This document shows, in pieces, positions 7,026 through 7,301 of a DNA stretch of 7,301 nucleotides; position 1 is the stretch's first letter; every line of letters starts with the position of its first letter. Origin of the DNA: Elusimicrobiota bacterium (lineage in GTDB: Bacteria; Elusimicrobiota; Elusimicrobia; Elusimicrobiales; UBA9959); NCBI GenBank assembly GCA_030637365.1, contig DAOWGR010000021.1, positions 1-7,301 on the forward strand, written 5' to 3'. The notes below the pieces were generated by a model that was not told the DNA's origin, searched no databases, and saw only the letters and a list, made by a program, of their open reading frames with translations. Both the position numbers and the translations under genes were made by a program.

Positions 7026-7301
7026 TCATATCATCTTCAATAATTGTTTGCCTGTCAGCCATTCTTTATTATTATCGCTTGAATAGCGATAATCATCGGG
7101 CAATTTTTTTCCACCATTATAATTTTTGCTATTCCATGACGGATGCTCCGGCAAAATGACAAATTTATCTTTAAATTCAACCGAATGTCTTGATTCATCA
7201 TCGGTTAACAAACACTCATGCAGTTTTTCACCCGGTCTTATGCCAGTTATTTTTATCTTGCACTTTGGAGCCATGATTTTGGCAAGGTTCATCATAGTCA
7301 T
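7026..7301 (-). CDS. pseB: UDP-N-acetylglucosamine 4,6-dehydratase (5-inverting), C-terminal 91 residues
   Basis: This is the 3' end of a gene that begins beyond position 7301; the Met at the window edge is internal. PseB, an extended SDR, converts UDP-GlcNAc to the 4-keto-6-deoxy-L-arabino sugar, the first step of pseudaminic acid synthesis. The fragment shows the conserved C-terminal substrate-binding region GIRPGEKLHE (20-29), then LLTDDESRHS (31-40) and LPDDYRYSSDNNKEWL (67-82), the usual PseB ending. The catalytic Rossmann part is not in the window. The TGA stop overlaps the pseC ATG as ATGA, showing that the two are translated together. Reading past this TGA would add only 14 non-family residues before a TAG, so this TGA is probably a real stop. 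Confidence 0.95.
   Translation of the reverse strand: MTMMNLAKIMAPKCKIKITGIRPGEKLHECLLTDDESRHSVEFKDKFVILPEHPSWNSKNYNGGKKLPDDYRYSSDNNKEWLTGKQLLKMI

Larger units (their letters stand above)
5878..7029 (-). pseudogene. pseC: UDP-4-amino-4,6-dideoxy-N-acetyl-beta-L-altrosamine transaminase with one in-frame TGA
   Basis: PseC is a PLP enzyme (DegT/DnrJ/EryC1 family) that aminates C4 of the 4-keto sugar from PseB. The gene spans 383 codons, the usual length. Visible features are PYGKQSLDKKDI (5-16), TSGTAALHLA (54-63), EDAAHALGS (152-160) with the PLP-ring Asp153, and FSFHPVKHITTGEGG (178-192) with Lys184 as the Schiff-base lysine. Codon 263 is TGA (6243-6241). The same frame then continues KRRELVKLYNAGL, AWHIYCVRV, GVQVHYIPVYWHPYYQKLGY and ITLPLYP, all typical PseC C-terminal sequence. 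Truncation at 262 would remove the C-terminal third, so a terminated product should be inactive. I start at the ATG at 7029, which overlaps the pseB stop as ATGA and gives the usual N-terminus; an ATG at 7062 would add 11 atypical residues. It ends in TGA immediately before the spsF-like ATG. Confidence 0.85.

Noticed and set aside
7030..7062. Upstream ATG at 7062 as the start of pseC
   Set aside because: It adds 11 residues that do not look like PseC and overlaps pseB by 37 nt. The ATG at 7029 gives the ATGA overlap and the usual N-terminus.

Overview
The window is a single-strand, tightly packed bacterial gene cluster. Every gene I can support lies on the minus strand, so transcription runs from position 7301 towards position 1. 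It encodes most of the pathway for CMP-pseudaminic acid or a close relative, a nine-carbon nonulosonic acid used to decorate flagellins, pili, S-layers or surface polysaccharide. DNA is AT-rich (roughly 38-40% GC by eye). No tRNA, rRNA, mobile element or CRISPR array was seen. The organism cannot be fixed from this window. An uncultured low-GC bacterium fits the compact layout and the mostly weak Shine-Dalgarno sequences, but that is only an impression.

In order of transcription: the C-terminal end of pseB (UDP-GlcNAc 4,6-dehydratase/5-epimerase, 7301-7026); pseC (PLP aminotransferase, 7029-5878); an SpsF-family cytidylyltransferase-like gene (5877-5038); pseG (UDP-sugar hydrolase, 5041-4121); a short formyltransferase-fold gene (4095-3586); pseI (pseudaminic acid synthase, 3579-2533); a GT-B-like surface-carbohydrate transferase (2528-1143); a NeuA-type CMP-sugar synthetase (1086-391); and the N-terminal part of an SDR oxidoreductase that leaves the window (382-1). 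Gaps are at most 56 nt, and two junctions are 4-nt ATGA overlaps. No stretch of 300 bases lacks a gene.

Two points stand out. First, pseC and the adjacent spsF-like gene are each intact by homology from end to end but carry one in-frame TGA (codon 263 and codon 77). There is no frameshift: the flanking halves are in the same frame and read as normal family sequence. TGA also appears to be a genuine stop in this cluster, and the five other complete genes contain no internal TGA. Real nonsense mutations, consensus errors, or local UGA readthrough are therefore all possible, and genome-wide reassignment looks less likely. Second, no PseH acetyltransferase is visible. A formyltransferase-fold protein occupies the place between pseG and pseI, suggesting that the 4-amino group may be formylated rather than acetylated, giving a 7-N-formyl pseudaminic acid.

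Proposed flow: UDP-GlcNAc -> PseB -> PseC -> N-acyl transfer (formyltransferase?) -> PseG (UDP removal) -> PseI (condensation with PEP) -> CMP activation (NeuA-like and/or SpsF-like) -> transfer by the 461-aa transferase. The SDR may modify the sugar further.
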